Source: an uncultured Erysipelotrichaceae bacterium
GTDB taxonomy: Bacteria; Bacillota_I; Bacilli_A; RF39; UBA660
Length of the DNA stretch: 47,873 nt
Reading direction: 5' to 3'
Assembly (NCBI GenBank): GCA_948442015.1
Contig: CAOJRP010000012.1
Location: 1-47,873 of the forward strand
The notes beneath the pieces are model-generated. The model was given only the letters and a program-made list of their open reading frames with translations, was not told the DNA's origin and did no database searches. Both the position numbers and the translations under genes were made by a program. This document shows, piece after piece, positions 40,194-47,873 of this stretch. Each line of letters starts with the position of its first letter. Position 1 is the first letter of the stretch.

Positions 40194-41555
40194 CTACTTT
40201 CCTAAACAAAATCTTTTAAACATTTCATCTAACAATTCATCTTCATAAGTTGTTCCGTTAATAAGACCTAAATCTTCCCAAATAGATTTAATATCCAGTT
40301 CTAACATATCAATTGGTACTTCATTTTCAATTCCATTTAGAACATCTTCTATTTTCTCTAAACAATTTTTTAAAATACTAATACTCCTTGCATTTGTTAA
40401 GTAAATTAAATCTTGTTTTTCTAATTCATTTAAGTCATACAATTCAATTATTTTCTCTTTTAAGTTATCTAAACCAAGATTATTTAAAAGACTCATCTTA
40501 ATAATAATATCTTTCTTTAAATTTAGTTTATTTAAATCTATTTTCGTTTCTAAATCACTTTTATTAACAAGGATAAGATATTTTTTTTCTTGGATACTAT
40601 CAAATAATTTTTCTATTTCTTTATCAATTTTTTCGTTATTATTAAGCATAAATAAAACTAAATCAGCTTTGTCAATTGCTTCTTTACTCTTTTTTATTCC
40701 CATTTGTTCAATCAAATCAGCAGTTTCTCTAATTCCTGCTGTATCAATTATATTTAAAGGTATTCCTTTAATTGTTGTAACTCCTTCAACAACATCTCTT
40801 GTTGTGCCAGCAATATTTGTAACAATGGCTTTGTCTTCTTCGATTAAAGCATTTAATAAACTACTTTTACCAACATTTGGTTTCCCAATTATAGCGATAT
40901 TAATACCATTTTTTATAATTTTACCATTTTCACTTTCTTTAAGTATTTTTTCGATTTCTTCTTTTACTTTCTTTATTTTCGGTTTTAAAACTTTATTAGT
41001 TATAACTTCGACATCATCATACTCAGGATAATCCATATTAACATTTATATTTGAAATAACTTCGACTAAATAAGAACGAAGATTATTAATTAAATTTGAG
41101 ACTTTACCAACTAGACCATTAATAGCCATTTTTCGTTGAATCTCGGTATTAGCATTAACTAAATCCATTACAGATTCAGCTTCCTGTAAATCTATGCGAT
41201 TATTTAAGTAAGCACGTTTGGTAAATTCCCCTTTTTCGGCTAAACGACAGCCATTTGTTAAAAGAAGTTCTAATACTTTATTTGTTGTAGCAATTCCACC
41301 ATGACAATTGATTTCGACAACATCTTCCGTTGTAAAAGAATTTGGAGATTTCATGACAGTTACTAATACTTCATCAATTATTTTGCCATTTTCCACAATG
41401 TGACCATAGTTAATTGTGTGTGTAGAAACTTTTGTTAAATCTTTGCCTTTAAATATTTTATTTGCTATATAAATTGAGTCACTACCACTTATTCTAATTA
41501 TGGATATTGCACCCACACCACTAGATGTTGCTATTGCACAAATTGTATCTTCCAT
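40194..41555 (-). CDS. mnmE: tRNA modification GTPase MnmE
   Basis: Partner of MnmG in U34 modification. 453 aa: N-terminal folate-binding domain starting MEDTICAIATSSGVGAISII, then a G domain with GKPNVGKSSLLNALI (G1), TTRDVVEG (G2), IDTAGIRETADLIE (G3) and NKSDL (G4), and the C-terminal FCLGK with the conserved Cys. The start at 41555 is the one giving the family N terminus. Its own promoter lies just upstream. Confidence 0.98.
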   Translation of the reverse strand: MEDTICAIATSSGVGAISIIRISGSDSIYIANKIFKGKDLTKVSTHTINYGHIVENGKIIDEVLVTVMKSPNSFTTEDVVEINCHGGIATTNKVLELLLTNGCRLAEKGEFTKRAYLNNRIDLQEAESVMDLVNANTEIQRKMAINGLVGKVSNLINNLRSYLVEVISNINVNMDYPEYDDVEVITNKVLKPKIKKVKEEIEKILKESENGKIIKNGINIAIIGKPNVGKSSLLNALIEEDKAIVTNIAGTTRDVVEGVTTIKGIPLNIIDTAGIRETADLIEQMGIKKSKEAIDKADLVLFMLNNNEKIDKEIEKLFDSIQEKKYLILVNKSDLETKIDLNKLNLKKDIIIKMSLLNNLGLDNLKEKIIELYDLNELEKQDLIYLTNARSISILKNCLEKIEDVLNGIENEVPIDMLELDIKSIWEDLGLINGTTYEDELLDEMFKRFCLGK

Positions 41556-41573
41556 AATACCACTTCCGCCGGT

Positions 41574-41603
41574 ATTATAGCACAAGAAAGATAGTACTCT
41601 CAA
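41574..41603 (-). promoter_or_regulatory. Sigma-A promoter of mnmE
   Basis: Minus strand TTGAGA (41598-41603), 18-bp spacer, TATAAT (41574-41579), about 20 nt before the start codon. Confidence 0.6.
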
Positions 41604-41611
41604 CATAAAGT

Positions 41612-41655
41612 CAAAAAAAACTATTAAATTACATCTAACAATTTAATAGTTAATT
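41612..41655 (-). terminator. Intrinsic terminator after the P-loop ATPase gene
   Basis: Perfect 11-bp stem AACTATTAAAT / ATTTAATAGTT (41619-41629 with 41641-41651) followed on the minus strand by a T-run. Confidence 0.9.
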
Positions 41656-41661
41656 ATAATA

Positions 41662-42618
41662 TTATATATGAAATTTAGGTTGTAATTGATCCATTTGTTT
41701 TAACAATTGTCTATTTGTTATCTTGCTTTTTACCTCTTCTTCTAAATCATTATTAATTTCTTCGTCTGTTAATCTATAAGAATAAACAGATAAACTTCGT
41801 ATTGCTAATAATATACTTTCAATATCACCATTTGCTTTATCTAAAATATAATCAATTGTTTCTTCATAAATAGAATCTAAATATATTTTTTCATCTTCTT
41901 CTTTGCTAATATTCATAACTTCAATATATTTTCTTAATATTTCTTTCATAATTTCTTTTCTATTTCCATAGTCAACATCAATTGTTGGATATTTTGAAGA
42001 ATAGTTCATATCATCTGTTGTAAGAACAACTTGGTCAAATAATTTAAAATACCCTTGAATACATTGTTGAGCTATAGGACTACGATTAAACATCCAATCA
42101 AAACGGTCGACTAAAAATAAAAGTTTTTCAGGATTATAAACACTTTTAATTTCTTTTATTAAATCTTCTGTATAGTGTCCTGGTGTTACAATATTTGATT
42201 TAAAAGTATCATTTAGCCCTAAACTATTAATATCATAAACAAATAATTTTCTTTGTTTTGTTAATTCTTCTTTTATCATTTGAGTATGTTCTGAAAAGCT
42301 CTTTCTTGAAGATAAAAAATGTAATAATACAGAAACCATTTCTAACTCGTAACGATGTTTAATAAAATCTATTCCTACATCTTTAGTAGAAATACCAAGA
42401 CCTGTAGATTCAAAATGATTATAAATACTTATTTCTTTTCCTACTTCATTTTGGGATTCTTTTTCTAATAAAACCGTAGTTCTTCCACTTCCACGTTCCC
42501 CTTTTAAAACTATAACTTGTTCATTACTTTTATCTATCTTTTCCCATATTTCTTTTATTGGTTCTTTAACATTTTCATTATTTTTAATTTTTTCTCTTAT
42601 TACATTTGCAGTTGTCAT
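41662..42618 (-). CDS. Unusual AAA-like P-loop protein
   Basis: A 318-aa protein. The P-loop is VLKGERGSGRTTVLLEKE near residue 38, with Arg where Walker A normally has Lys. A Walker B-like strand KLLFLVDRFDWMFNRSP near 165 has Asp-Arg in place of Asp-Glu. The C-terminal half (DILDKANGDIESILLAIRS) resembles sensor-2 helices of Orc/AAA proteins. Hydrolysis is therefore doubtful; nucleotide binding is possible. It is between jag and mnmE, where Bacillus has no gene, with its own GGGAGG site and terminator. I do not recognise the family. Confidence 0.75.
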   Translation of the reverse strand: MTTANVIREKIKNNENVKEPIKEIWEKIDKSNEQVIVLKGERGSGRTTVLLEKESQNEVGKEISIYNHFESTGLGISTKDVGIDFIKHRYELEMVSVLLHFLSSRKSFSEHTQMIKEELTKQRKLFVYDINSLGLNDTFKSNIVTPGHYTEDLIKEIKSVYNPEKLLFLVDRFDWMFNRSPIAQQCIQGYFKLFDQVVLTTDDMNYSSKYPTIDVDYGNRKEIMKEILRKYIEVMNISKEEDEKIYLDSIYEETIDYILDKANGDIESILLAIRSLSVYSYRLTDEEINNDLEEEVKSKITNRQLLKQMDQLQPKFHI

Positions 42619-42654
42619 ATGCAAAACCTCCCTAACTATTTATAGTTTAACACA

Positions 42655-42692
42655 AATAAAAAACAACTTCAATCTCTTGAAATTGCCTTTAT
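42655..42692 (-). terminator. Intrinsic terminator of jag
   Basis: Minus strand CAATTTCA / TGAAGTTG (8 bp with one wobble, loop AGAGAT) then TTTTTT; just after the jag stop. Confidence 0.75.
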
Positions 42693-42694
42693 AC

Positions 42695-43300
42695 CTACTT
42701 TAATTTAACAACAATATGTCTATTAGGTTCTTCACCCTCACTACTAGTATCTAAATCTTCATATTTAGCTAAAACATTATGAACAATTCTTCTTTCATAA
42801 GAATTCATATTATCCATAGCAATTTCAGCACCTGTAGTTCTTACTTCACGAGCAATACTTTTTGCAAGTCTTTCTAATCTTTTTTCTTGTTTTTCTTTAT
42901 AATCTTCAACATCTAAAAGAATATAAGGATAAACTTCTAAATCTTTATAAACAACTTGTTTTAAAATATTAGTTAATGCTTTAAGTGTTTGACCATTTTT
43001 ACCAATAAGAATTGAGTTTTGAGAAGAAAACATCTTAATACTAATTCTTCCTTCACGTACTTTTACTTCATAGTTAGCTTCAATGTTCATATTATTTAAT
43101 AATTCATTTAAGTAACTTTTTAAATATTCACTAACTTCTTGAATTGTTACTGCTTTTACTTTAACTGTCGCTGCTTTAAATAATTTTCCCTTTACTTCTT
43201 CTACTTTGTAGAGAATCTCACTTTCTTCGACCCCTAATTCTTCTAAAGCTTTAGAAAAAGCTTCTTCCTTTGTTTTTCCTACGAACTCTTTAACTTCCAT
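42695..43300 (-). CDS. jag: RNA-binding protein Jag/KhpB
   Basis: A 201-aa RNA-binding protein linked to cell division and envelope assembly. Jag-N domain at residues 1-50 (VKEFVGKTKEEAFSKALEEL), type II KH domain with ILIGKNGQTLKALTNIL near 108, and R3H domain RLAKSIAREVRTTGAEIAMD near 150 ending in RHIVVKLK. It follows yidC by 2 nt, the standard order. Confidence 0.96.
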   Translation of the reverse strand: MEVKEFVGKTKEEAFSKALEELGVEESEILYKVEEVKGKLFKAATVKVKAVTIQEVSEYLKSYLNELLNNMNIEANYEVKVREGRISIKMFSSQNSILIGKNGQTLKALTNILKQVVYKDLEVYPYILLDVEDYKEKQEKRLERLAKSIAREVRTTGAEIAMDNMNSYERRIVHNVLAKYEDLDTSSEGEEPNRHIVVKLK

Positions 43301-43302
43301 TT

Positions 43303-44244
43303 CTACTTCCTCTTTTCATTTAATTTCTTTATTATTAAGGTTTGAATAACTGCAAAACCATTAGTAATAATCCAATATAAAGCGATAGCTGTTGGTAAAC
43401 TAAATGATGCAATAGATATCATGACTATCATAAATAAAAACATATATTGCATTTGTTGTTGTACTTCAGCTCCGCCTGCACTTTGAGATTTCATAGACAT
43501 TTTGAAAGAAAAATAAGTACTTAAGATAATTAAAACGATTAAAATAATATAAATATATTGTTTATTCATTATTCCTGTTAAAGGAGTCATTCCTAGATTC
43601 ATCGATAAGAATGAACCTTCAAATATGGCCGGAACACGATTAATTGCTTCTAAAAATCCTAAGAATAATGGTAGTTGGATAAATGATAATAAACAACCAG
43701 ATACAGGATTTATTTTATATTTTTTATATATCATCATTGTTTCTTGACTCTTCATCATCAAAGATTCATTATCAGTTTTATTTTTATACTTCTTTTCTAG
43801 TTTATTAATTTCTGGTTGAGCTTTTTTCATATTTTCGGATTGAATTACAGTTTTATAAGATACAGGAAGTAATAAGATTCTAATAATAAGACCAATTAAC
43901 ATTACCGAAACACCCATATTTTTGACAATATAACCAAGTTGTAATATTAGCCAGGCTAGAGGCTTAACAATTAGTGATTCCCAAAGACTAACATATTTTA
44001 AAGAATTAGGTTTAAAATCATCACAGCTTGGTAAATCTTCAAGAGAAATTGTTAATGCATCACTATTTTCTTCATATATTTTATATAAATCTTCTTCTTG
44101 TGGTTTACATAATATATTTGCTGTTAAAGTTTGACCTGTTTTTTCGTAAGTTACATTTTGCTTTCCATCTTTAACATACTTTGTACAACCTGTACTTAAT
44201 ACTAATAATAAAATCATCAGTATTACTTTTAATTTTTTTTTCAT
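43303..44244 (-). CDS. yidC: Membrane protein insertase YidC/OxaA (lipoprotein type)
   Basis: Inserts membrane proteins with or without SecYEG. 313 aa. A lipoprotein signal peptide ends LLLVLSTGC with the lipid-bearing Cys at residue 20. Five helices form the insertase core, with the conserved Arg in IGLIIRILLLPVSY, the amphipathic loop KKAQPEINKLEKKYKN, and GCLLSFIQLPLFLGF. It resembles SpoIIIJ/OxaA1. ATGA overlaps the stop of rnpA. Confidence 0.96.
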   Translation of the reverse strand: MKKKLKVILMILLLVLSTGCTKYVKDGKQNVTYEKTGQTLTANILCKPQEEDLYKIYEENSDALTISLEDLPSCDDFKPNSLKYVSLWESLIVKPLAWLILQLGYIVKNMGVSVMLIGLIIRILLLPVSYKTVIQSENMKKAQPEINKLEKKYKNKTDNESLMMKSQETMMIYKKYKINPVSGCLLSFIQLPLFLGFLEAINRVPAIFEGSFLSMNLGMTPLTGIMNKQYIYIILIVLIILSTYFSFKMSMKSQSAGGAEVQQQMQYMFLFMIVMISIASFSLPTAIALYWIITNGFAVIQTLIIKKLNEKRK

Positions 44245-44570
44245 TTTGACACCTTTTCTATTAACCTTTTTAACTCTTCTTCCATTTCAGCATATTTTAA
44301 CTCACTACACGCCTTCTTCATTATTATAATATATTCATACTTATTTGAGAATAAAAACTTGTTATTTGTAATAATATTTCTTATTTGTCTTTTGAATTTA
44401 TTTCGTATATGAGCTTTACCTATTTTAGTTCCAACAGCAATACCAAACTTTGCAACTCCATAACTACTTTCTTTATAATAGATAACAAAATAATTATTTT
44501 TAACCCATTTGCCTGTTTTGATTATATTATTAAATTCTTGATTATCTTTAACAACCTCTCTTTTTTGCAT
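44241..44570 (-). CDS. rnpA: Ribonuclease P protein component
   Basis: Protein subunit of RNase P, which matures the 5' ends of tRNAs. 109 aa, MQKREVVKDNQEFNNIIKTG start, the RNR-like box RNKFKRQIRNIITNNK near residue 53 and IGKAHIRNK. Stop TGA lies in the ATGA overlap with yidC, showing that TGA is read as stop. AAAGGAG precedes it. Confidence 0.96.
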   Translation of the reverse strand: MQKREVVKDNQEFNNIIKTGKWVKNNYFVIYYKESSYGVAKFGIAVGTKIGKAHIRNKFKRQIRNIITNNKFLFSNKYEYIIIMKKACSELKYAEMEEELKRLIEKVSK

Positions 44571-44591
44571 AAATATTCTCCTTTAAATACT

Positions 44592-44612
44592 AAAAAACCA
44601 CTAATTGTGGTT
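44592..44612 (-). terminator. Terminator or attenuator between rpmH and rnpA
   Basis: Minus strand AACCAC, loop AATTA, GTGGTT then a T-run; 6-bp stem. Its position between rpmH and rnpA would lower rnpA relative to rpmH. Confidence 0.75.
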
Positions 44613-44734
44613 TATTTGCATAATTGTTTACGACCTTTTTTTCTTCTAGATTTTAAAATATTAGTTTCTTTTCTTGCAAAAAATCCGTGTTTCTTTGCTT
44701 TTTTACGATTATTTGGTTGATAAGTTCTCTTCAT
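44612..44734 (-). CDS. rpmH: Ribosomal protein bL34
   Basis: A 40-aa protein of the large subunit: [20 protein letters not shown], then a Lys/Arg-rich helix ending KGRKQLCK. It is 4 residues shorter than most bacterial bL34 and the central RM..NGR part is replaced by [18 protein letters not shown] precedes the ATG. First gene of the leftward origin operon, with a strong promoter. Confidence 0.95.
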   Translation of the reverse strand: MKRTYQPNNRKKAKKHGFFARKETNILKSRRKKGRKQLCK

Positions 44735-44766
44735 AAATAAACACCTCCGCCTCTTTTAGCTCCCTT

Positions 44767-44796
44767 ATTATAATAATAAATAGGAAGAAATGTCAA
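44767..44796 (-). promoter_or_regulatory. Strong sigma-A promoter of rpmH
   Basis: Minus strand TTGACA (44791-44796), 18-bp spacer, TATAAT (44767-44772). Confidence 0.85.
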
Positions 44797-44854
44797 GGTT
44801 TAATAAAATTATAATTAAAACATAGGTTTATTTTACCATAAATTCTTCAAAAAT

Positions 44855-45060
44855 TAGATTTATCCACACTTTCCCTGTTAATTGTGGATATAGTTATTAA
44901 CATATTAATAAAAAATTTGTGGATAATGTTGATAAGTTCTTCAAAATAAGGTATTATAACGTTTATATTTGTTAGTAACTTTGTTTATAAATTGTTAATT
45001 AAGAAAATTTACAAATAAGTACTTTCAAAAATTTTAATTATGAGCTAAAATGAATTTAGG
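44855..45060 (+). other. Replication origin (oriC), DnaA boxes and AT-rich region
   Basis: DnaA boxes: TTATCCACA (44860-44868), TGTGGATAT (44883-44891), TGTGGATAA (44918-44926) and the abutting TGTTGATAA (44927-44935, one mismatch). A very AT-rich stretch follows up to dnaA, a likely unwinding region. Gene orientation changes from left to right here, as expected for a bidirectional origin. A second possible part lies between dnaA and dnaN (46463-46605). Confidence 0.85.
45023..45051 (+). promoter_or_regulatory. Probable dnaA promoter
   Basis: TTTCAA (45023-45028), 17-bp spacer, TAAAAT (45046-45051). Moderate match. Confidence 0.45.
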
Positions 45061-45079
45061 TTATTGGTAGGATTGTGGG

Positions 45080-46462
45080 GTGAGGATATTGAATACCAAA
45101 GATATTTGGGATAACTTTCTTGATATAATAAAAGAACAAGTTAATCCAGTATCTTTTAACACATGGTTTAAAACTATTAGTATTCATAAAATGACAGCAA
45201 ATGAAATAACTATCCTCGTTCCTTTATTTATTCATAAGACTACTTTAAGCAACTTTTATTATGAAATGATTGAAGAAACATTCTTTAAATTAACAGGAGT
45301 TAATTATAATATAGAATTTGTTTTAGAAGATGAAATAAAAAAAGAAAGTGATAGTTTAGAACAACTTCAAAAGCAAGTTGTGAATAACAAAGAACTTATT
45401 AACAGTGAGTTTGAAACACAATTAATTCCAACTATGAATTTTGAAAACTTTGTTGTTGGAGAAACTAATAGATTTGCCAAGTCTGCAGCCCTTGCCGTAG
45501 CAGAAAATCCCGGGAAATTATATAATCCTTTATTTATCTATGGAAAAAGTGGTATAGGAAAGACTCATTTAATGCATGCGATTGGAAATTACATTGTTAG
45601 TAATAAAGACAATACTTTAAAAGTTTTATATACAACTACTGAAGACTTTCGAACAGACTTTGTTAATATTTCGATAGCGCCTGATAAAAAAGCATCATTT
45701 GATTATGCAACATATTTTCAAAATAAATATCGGAATATTGATGTCTTAATTATCGATGATATTCAATTACTTGTAGGTTCAGAAAAAACGCAAGATGAAT
45801 TCTTTAATACATTCAATATTCTCCAAAGAAAAGGAAAACAAATTATCATTAGTTCTGATAGTTCTCCGGAAGATTTAAAAAAAATAGAAGAAAGACTTAG
45901 AAGTAGATTTGCCATGGGACTTCCTGTGGATATCTTTCCACCAGATTATGAACTTCGTTGTAAAATAGTTGAAGACAAAGTTAATCGGCTTAATATTGGT
46001 AGCAAAATGACTAAAGAAGCAATTGAATATATTGCCAATAATTTTGATAACAATGTTCGCAGTCTAGAAGGAGCCATAAATCGACTTCAAGCTTATACAG
46101 TAATGTGTGTTCCAAATAAAATCGACTTAGAATTTACAGTAGAAGCATTAAAAGATTATATAAATTCTAATATCTATATGATGAATGATATATCAAATAT
46201 TCAACGGGCAGTTGCTGAATACTATAGTATTACAGTAGAAGTCTTAAAAGGAAAAAATCGAAGTAAAAATGTTGCTTTTGCAAGACAAGTAGCAATGTAC
46301 TTATCAAGAATATTAACAGATGAATCATTTCCTAATATAGGATTAGAATTTGGTGGGAAAGACCATACAACAGTTATGTATGCTTATGAAAAAATTGCAG
46401 AGGAATTAAAAGATAATCGAGGATTAAAAGAAATTATCAATGAAATTAAAACAAAATTATAA
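45080..46462 (+). CDS. dnaA: Chromosomal replication initiator DnaA
   Basis: Opens the origin by binding DnaA boxes as an ATP oligomer. 460 aa: domain I (DIWDNFLDIIKEQVNPVSFN), a short linker, AAA domain with FIYGKSGIGKTHLMHAIGNY near residue 155 and VLIIDDIQLLVGSEKTQDEF near 215, and domain IV with GKDHTTVMYAYEKI near 430 (DnaA signature). The open frame starts at GTG 45080; a TTG at 45089 has GGGGTGAGG just upstream and would give LNTKDIWDNF, which matches the family better. The start is therefore uncertain by three codons. Confidence 0.97.
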   Translation: MRILNTKDIWDNFLDIIKEQVNPVSFNTWFKTISIHKMTANEITILVPLFIHKTTLSNFYYEMIEETFFKLTGVNYNIEFVLEDEIKKESDSLEQLQKQVVNNKELINSEFETQLIPTMNFENFVVGETNRFAKSAALAVAENPGKLYNPLFIYGKSGIGKTHLMHAIGNYIVSNKDNTLKVLYTTTEDFRTDFVNISIAPDKKASFDYATYFQNKYRNIDVLIIDDIQLLVGSEKTQDEFFNTFNILQRKGKQIIISSDSSPEDLKKIEERLRSRFAMGLPVDIFPPDYELRCKIVEDKVNRLNIGSKMTKEAIEYIANNFDNNVRSLEGAINRLQAYTVMCVPNKIDLEFTVEALKDYINSNIYMMNDISNIQRAVAEYYSITVEVLKGKNRSKNVAFARQVAMYLSRILTDESFPNIGLEFGGKDHTTVMYAYEKIAEELKDNRGLKEIINEIKTKL

Positions 46463-46465
46463 TAC

Positions 46466-46549
46466 TTGTTAATAAATATTTAGTTATTAACAACTCAAAT
46501 TTAATAACTTTTATCCTAAATATAGGGAATAATTAGAAGTTATTAACAA
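46466..46549 (+). repeat. TTATTAACAA repeats between dnaA and dnaN
   Basis: TTGTTAATAA (46466-46475) and TTATTAACAA (46484-46493) form a perfect 10-bp inverted repeat with an 8-nt loop; another TTATTAACAA is at 46540-46549. They resemble relaxed DnaA boxes (two changes from TTATCCACA). A related TTATTAACA is also at 44894-44902 in the origin. Confidence 0.6.
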
Positions 46550-46605
46550 TATCAACTCTATAATAATCATAATAAATATAAAATAATAAGAAAGAAGGAA
46601 AGAAA

Positions 46606-47724
46606 ATGAAATTTTCAATAGAAAAAACTCTATTATTAGAAAATCTAAACAATGTAGCTAAAGCTATATCTCCCAAAAATATTATCCCAATATTAAACGG
46701 AATCAAATTTGAACTTAATAGTGATGGATTATTTTTAACAGCTAGTGACTCAGAATTAACAATCAAAACTTTTATTCAAAGAAAAAATATAACAAATGTA
46801 GAAAGTGAAGGAACAATTATTATTCAAAGTAAATATATTCTAGATATAATAAGAAAAATGCCTAGTGATATAGTTAATTTTGAGCTTATTGAAGGACTTA
46901 AAATAAGAATATATACAGAAGGGAGTCAATATGACTTAAATTGTCTTGATGCCAAAGAGTATCCTAATTTAAAATTAGAAGAAACAAAAAATCCTTTAGT
47001 AATAAATAGTGGATTATTTAAAACAATTATTAATCAAACATCTTTTGCCATATCTACTCAAGAATTAAGACCACTTTTAACAGGAATTAATTTTAAAGTA
47101 ATAGGGGATACTTTAGAATGTATTGCTACTGATTCTTATCGACTAGCCAAGAAAAATATAAAACTAGAAAAAGCATATGAAGAAGATATAAATATCGTTA
47201 TTCCTGGAAAAAATATTATTGAACTTGATAAAATAATCACTGAAGATGATGACTTAGAAATTCATATCTTTAATAATAAAGTATTGTTTAAGTATAAAAA
47301 TCTAATATTTCAAACTAATTTACTTAGTGGAACTTATCCTAATACATCAAATTTAATACCAAATGATTTTTCCATAATTGCTACAGCAAAAGCTAAGGAC
47401 TTTGCAGCATCTATTGATAGGGCAGCATTACTTACTCAAGGAAAAGATAAAAACATTGTCAAAATGAAAATAAAAAATGGCACAATGATAATTAATTCTT
47501 ATGCTTCTGAAATAGGAAAAGTAGAAGAAAAATTAAATATTGAAACGAGTCCAGATTCGCAAATAGATATATCTTATAGTGCTAAATATATGTTAGATGC
47601 TTTAAAAACAATTAAAGAAGAAGACATATTAATTTTATTAAATGGTGAGATAAAACCAATAGTAGTTAAATCTGTTACAGATGAATCATTAATTCAATTA
47701 ATATTACCTATCAAGACTTATTAA
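46606..47724 (+). CDS. dnaN: DNA polymerase III beta subunit (sliding clamp)
   Basis: Processivity clamp of the replisome. 372 aa, MKFSIEKTLLLENLNNVAKA start, three repeated clamp domains, with the ATDSYRLAKKNIKL motif near residue 172 and the end IQLILPIKTY (hydrophobic pocket region). AAGAAGGAAAG precedes the ATG. Terminated by a hairpin right after the stop. Confidence 0.98.
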   Translation: MKFSIEKTLLLENLNNVAKAISPKNIIPILNGIKFELNSDGLFLTASDSELTIKTFIQRKNITNVESEGTIIIQSKYILDIIRKMPSDIVNFELIEGLKIRIYTEGSQYDLNCLDAKEYPNLKLEETKNPLVINSGLFKTIINQTSFAISTQELRPLLTGINFKVIGDTLECIATDSYRLAKKNIKLEKAYEEDINIVIPGKNIIELDKIITEDDDLEIHIFNNKVLFKYKNLIFQTNLLSGTYPNTSNLIPNDFSIIATAKAKDFAASIDRAALLTQGKDKNIVKMKIKNGTMIINSYASEIGKVEEKLNIETSPDSQIDISYSAKYMLDALKTIKEEDILILLNGEIKPIVVKSVTDESLIQLILPIKTY

Positions 47725-47725
47725 G

Positions 47726-47748
47726 ATACCAGAAAATGGTATTTTTTT
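47726..47748 (+). terminator. Intrinsic terminator of dnaN
   Basis: ATACCA (47726-47731), loop GAAAA, TGGTAT (47737-47742), then a seven-T run. Confidence 0.85.
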
Positions 47749-47764
47749 AATGTTTTCAACAAAT

Positions 47765-47832
47765 TACGACAAAAAATGACAAACTTCGACAAAATTATTT
47801 GATATAAATATTTCAAGGAAGACTCTTATAAT
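47765..47832 (+). promoter_or_regulatory. Phased GACAA boxes and a TATAAT; possible Spo0A-controlled promoter
   Basis: Three boxes TACGACAA (47765), ATGACAAA (47776) and TTCGACAAAA (47785) have their GACAA at exactly 10-bp steps (47768, 47778, 47788). The third read on the minus strand is TTTTGTCGAA, a full Spo0A box core. Downstream is TATAAT (47827-47832) with TTGATA (47799-47804) at 22-bp spacing, the spacing of Bacillus spoIIG. No start codon is visible before the window ends. Confidence 0.35.
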
Positions 47833-47873
47833 AAAAACTAGATAAGAAATATTCTACAAATTTTGATAGAATT

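Noticed and set aside
1..47873. Mycoplasma genetic code (TGA as Trp)
   Set aside because: Conserved Trp residues use TGG and TGA is used as a stop, for example at the end of rnpA.
1..47873. tRNA or rRNA genes, insertion sequences, prophage
   Set aside because: No cloverleaf-like sequence, rRNA segment, transposase, integrase or phage structural gene was seen on reading the intergenic regions.

Overview
The window is AT-rich chromosomal DNA from a low-GC Firmicute (Bacilli or Mollicutes-like; my inference is an uncultivated gut lineage of the RF39 kind). The evidence is the class of housekeeping genes, the origin layout rpmH-rnpA-yidC-jag-mnmE-mnmG-rsmG-noc beside dnaA-dnaN, an RNA polymerase delta subunit, and the sporulation genes spoIID, spoIIQ and spoIIR. 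TGA is a real stop (for example the rnpA stop inside an ATGA overlap with yidC), so the code is standard and not the Mycoplasma code.

Layout. The replication origin lies at about 44.8-45.1 kb, with consensus DnaA boxes. dnaA and dnaN run rightward from it. Almost everything to the left runs leftward, that is, co-directionally with the fork. The exceptions are a class A penicillin-binding protein gene (32.0-34.0 kb) and a tiny membrane-peptide gene (20.0 kb). From left to right the blocks are: an unknown gene, secA, an unknown gene, alr, a helical-repeat gene flanked by a decayed copy of the 3' end of hpf, and hpf (0-7.4 kb); rpiB-ywzB-spoIID-spoIIQ plus an actin-like remnant (7.4-10.2 kb); an ATP-grasp gene, rpmE and a CorB-like membrane protein behind a long structured RNA with a perfect sigma-A promoter (10.2-12.7 kb); a very small type VII secretion locus (WXG100-like protein, YukD/EsaB, EssC) with decayed genes (12.7-19.6 kb); a structured RNA encoding a 26-residue hydrophobic peptide (19.8-20.1 kb); murA (20.2-21.4 kb); an operon of hisS with two peptidase-like genes (21.5-25.3 kb); an AAA-DUF4143 ATPase behind 33-bp tandem repeats; spoIIR-prmC-prfA, rpoE, argS and a ywiB-like gene (27-32 kb); a decaying M15-peptidase surface-protein locus (34-35.6 kb); and the origin block (35.7-47.8 kb).

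The most striking find is upstream of the hisS operon. A sigma-A promoter, a 22-codon leader peptide containing three consecutive His codons, a chain of mutually exclusive helices (1:2, 2:3, 3:4) and a strong intrinsic terminator form a complete ribosome-mediated histidine attenuator. Low-GC Gram-positives usually use a T-box for this. Its promoter shares a 29-bp element (27 identical) with the murA promoter. Other candidates for undescribed biology are the roughly 465-nt RNA at 12.17-12.63 kb, the 5'-3' closed peptide-coding RNA at 19.85-20.11 kb, and the EssC locus without visible EssA, EssB or EsaA. All functional assignments come from reading motifs; no database search was possible.
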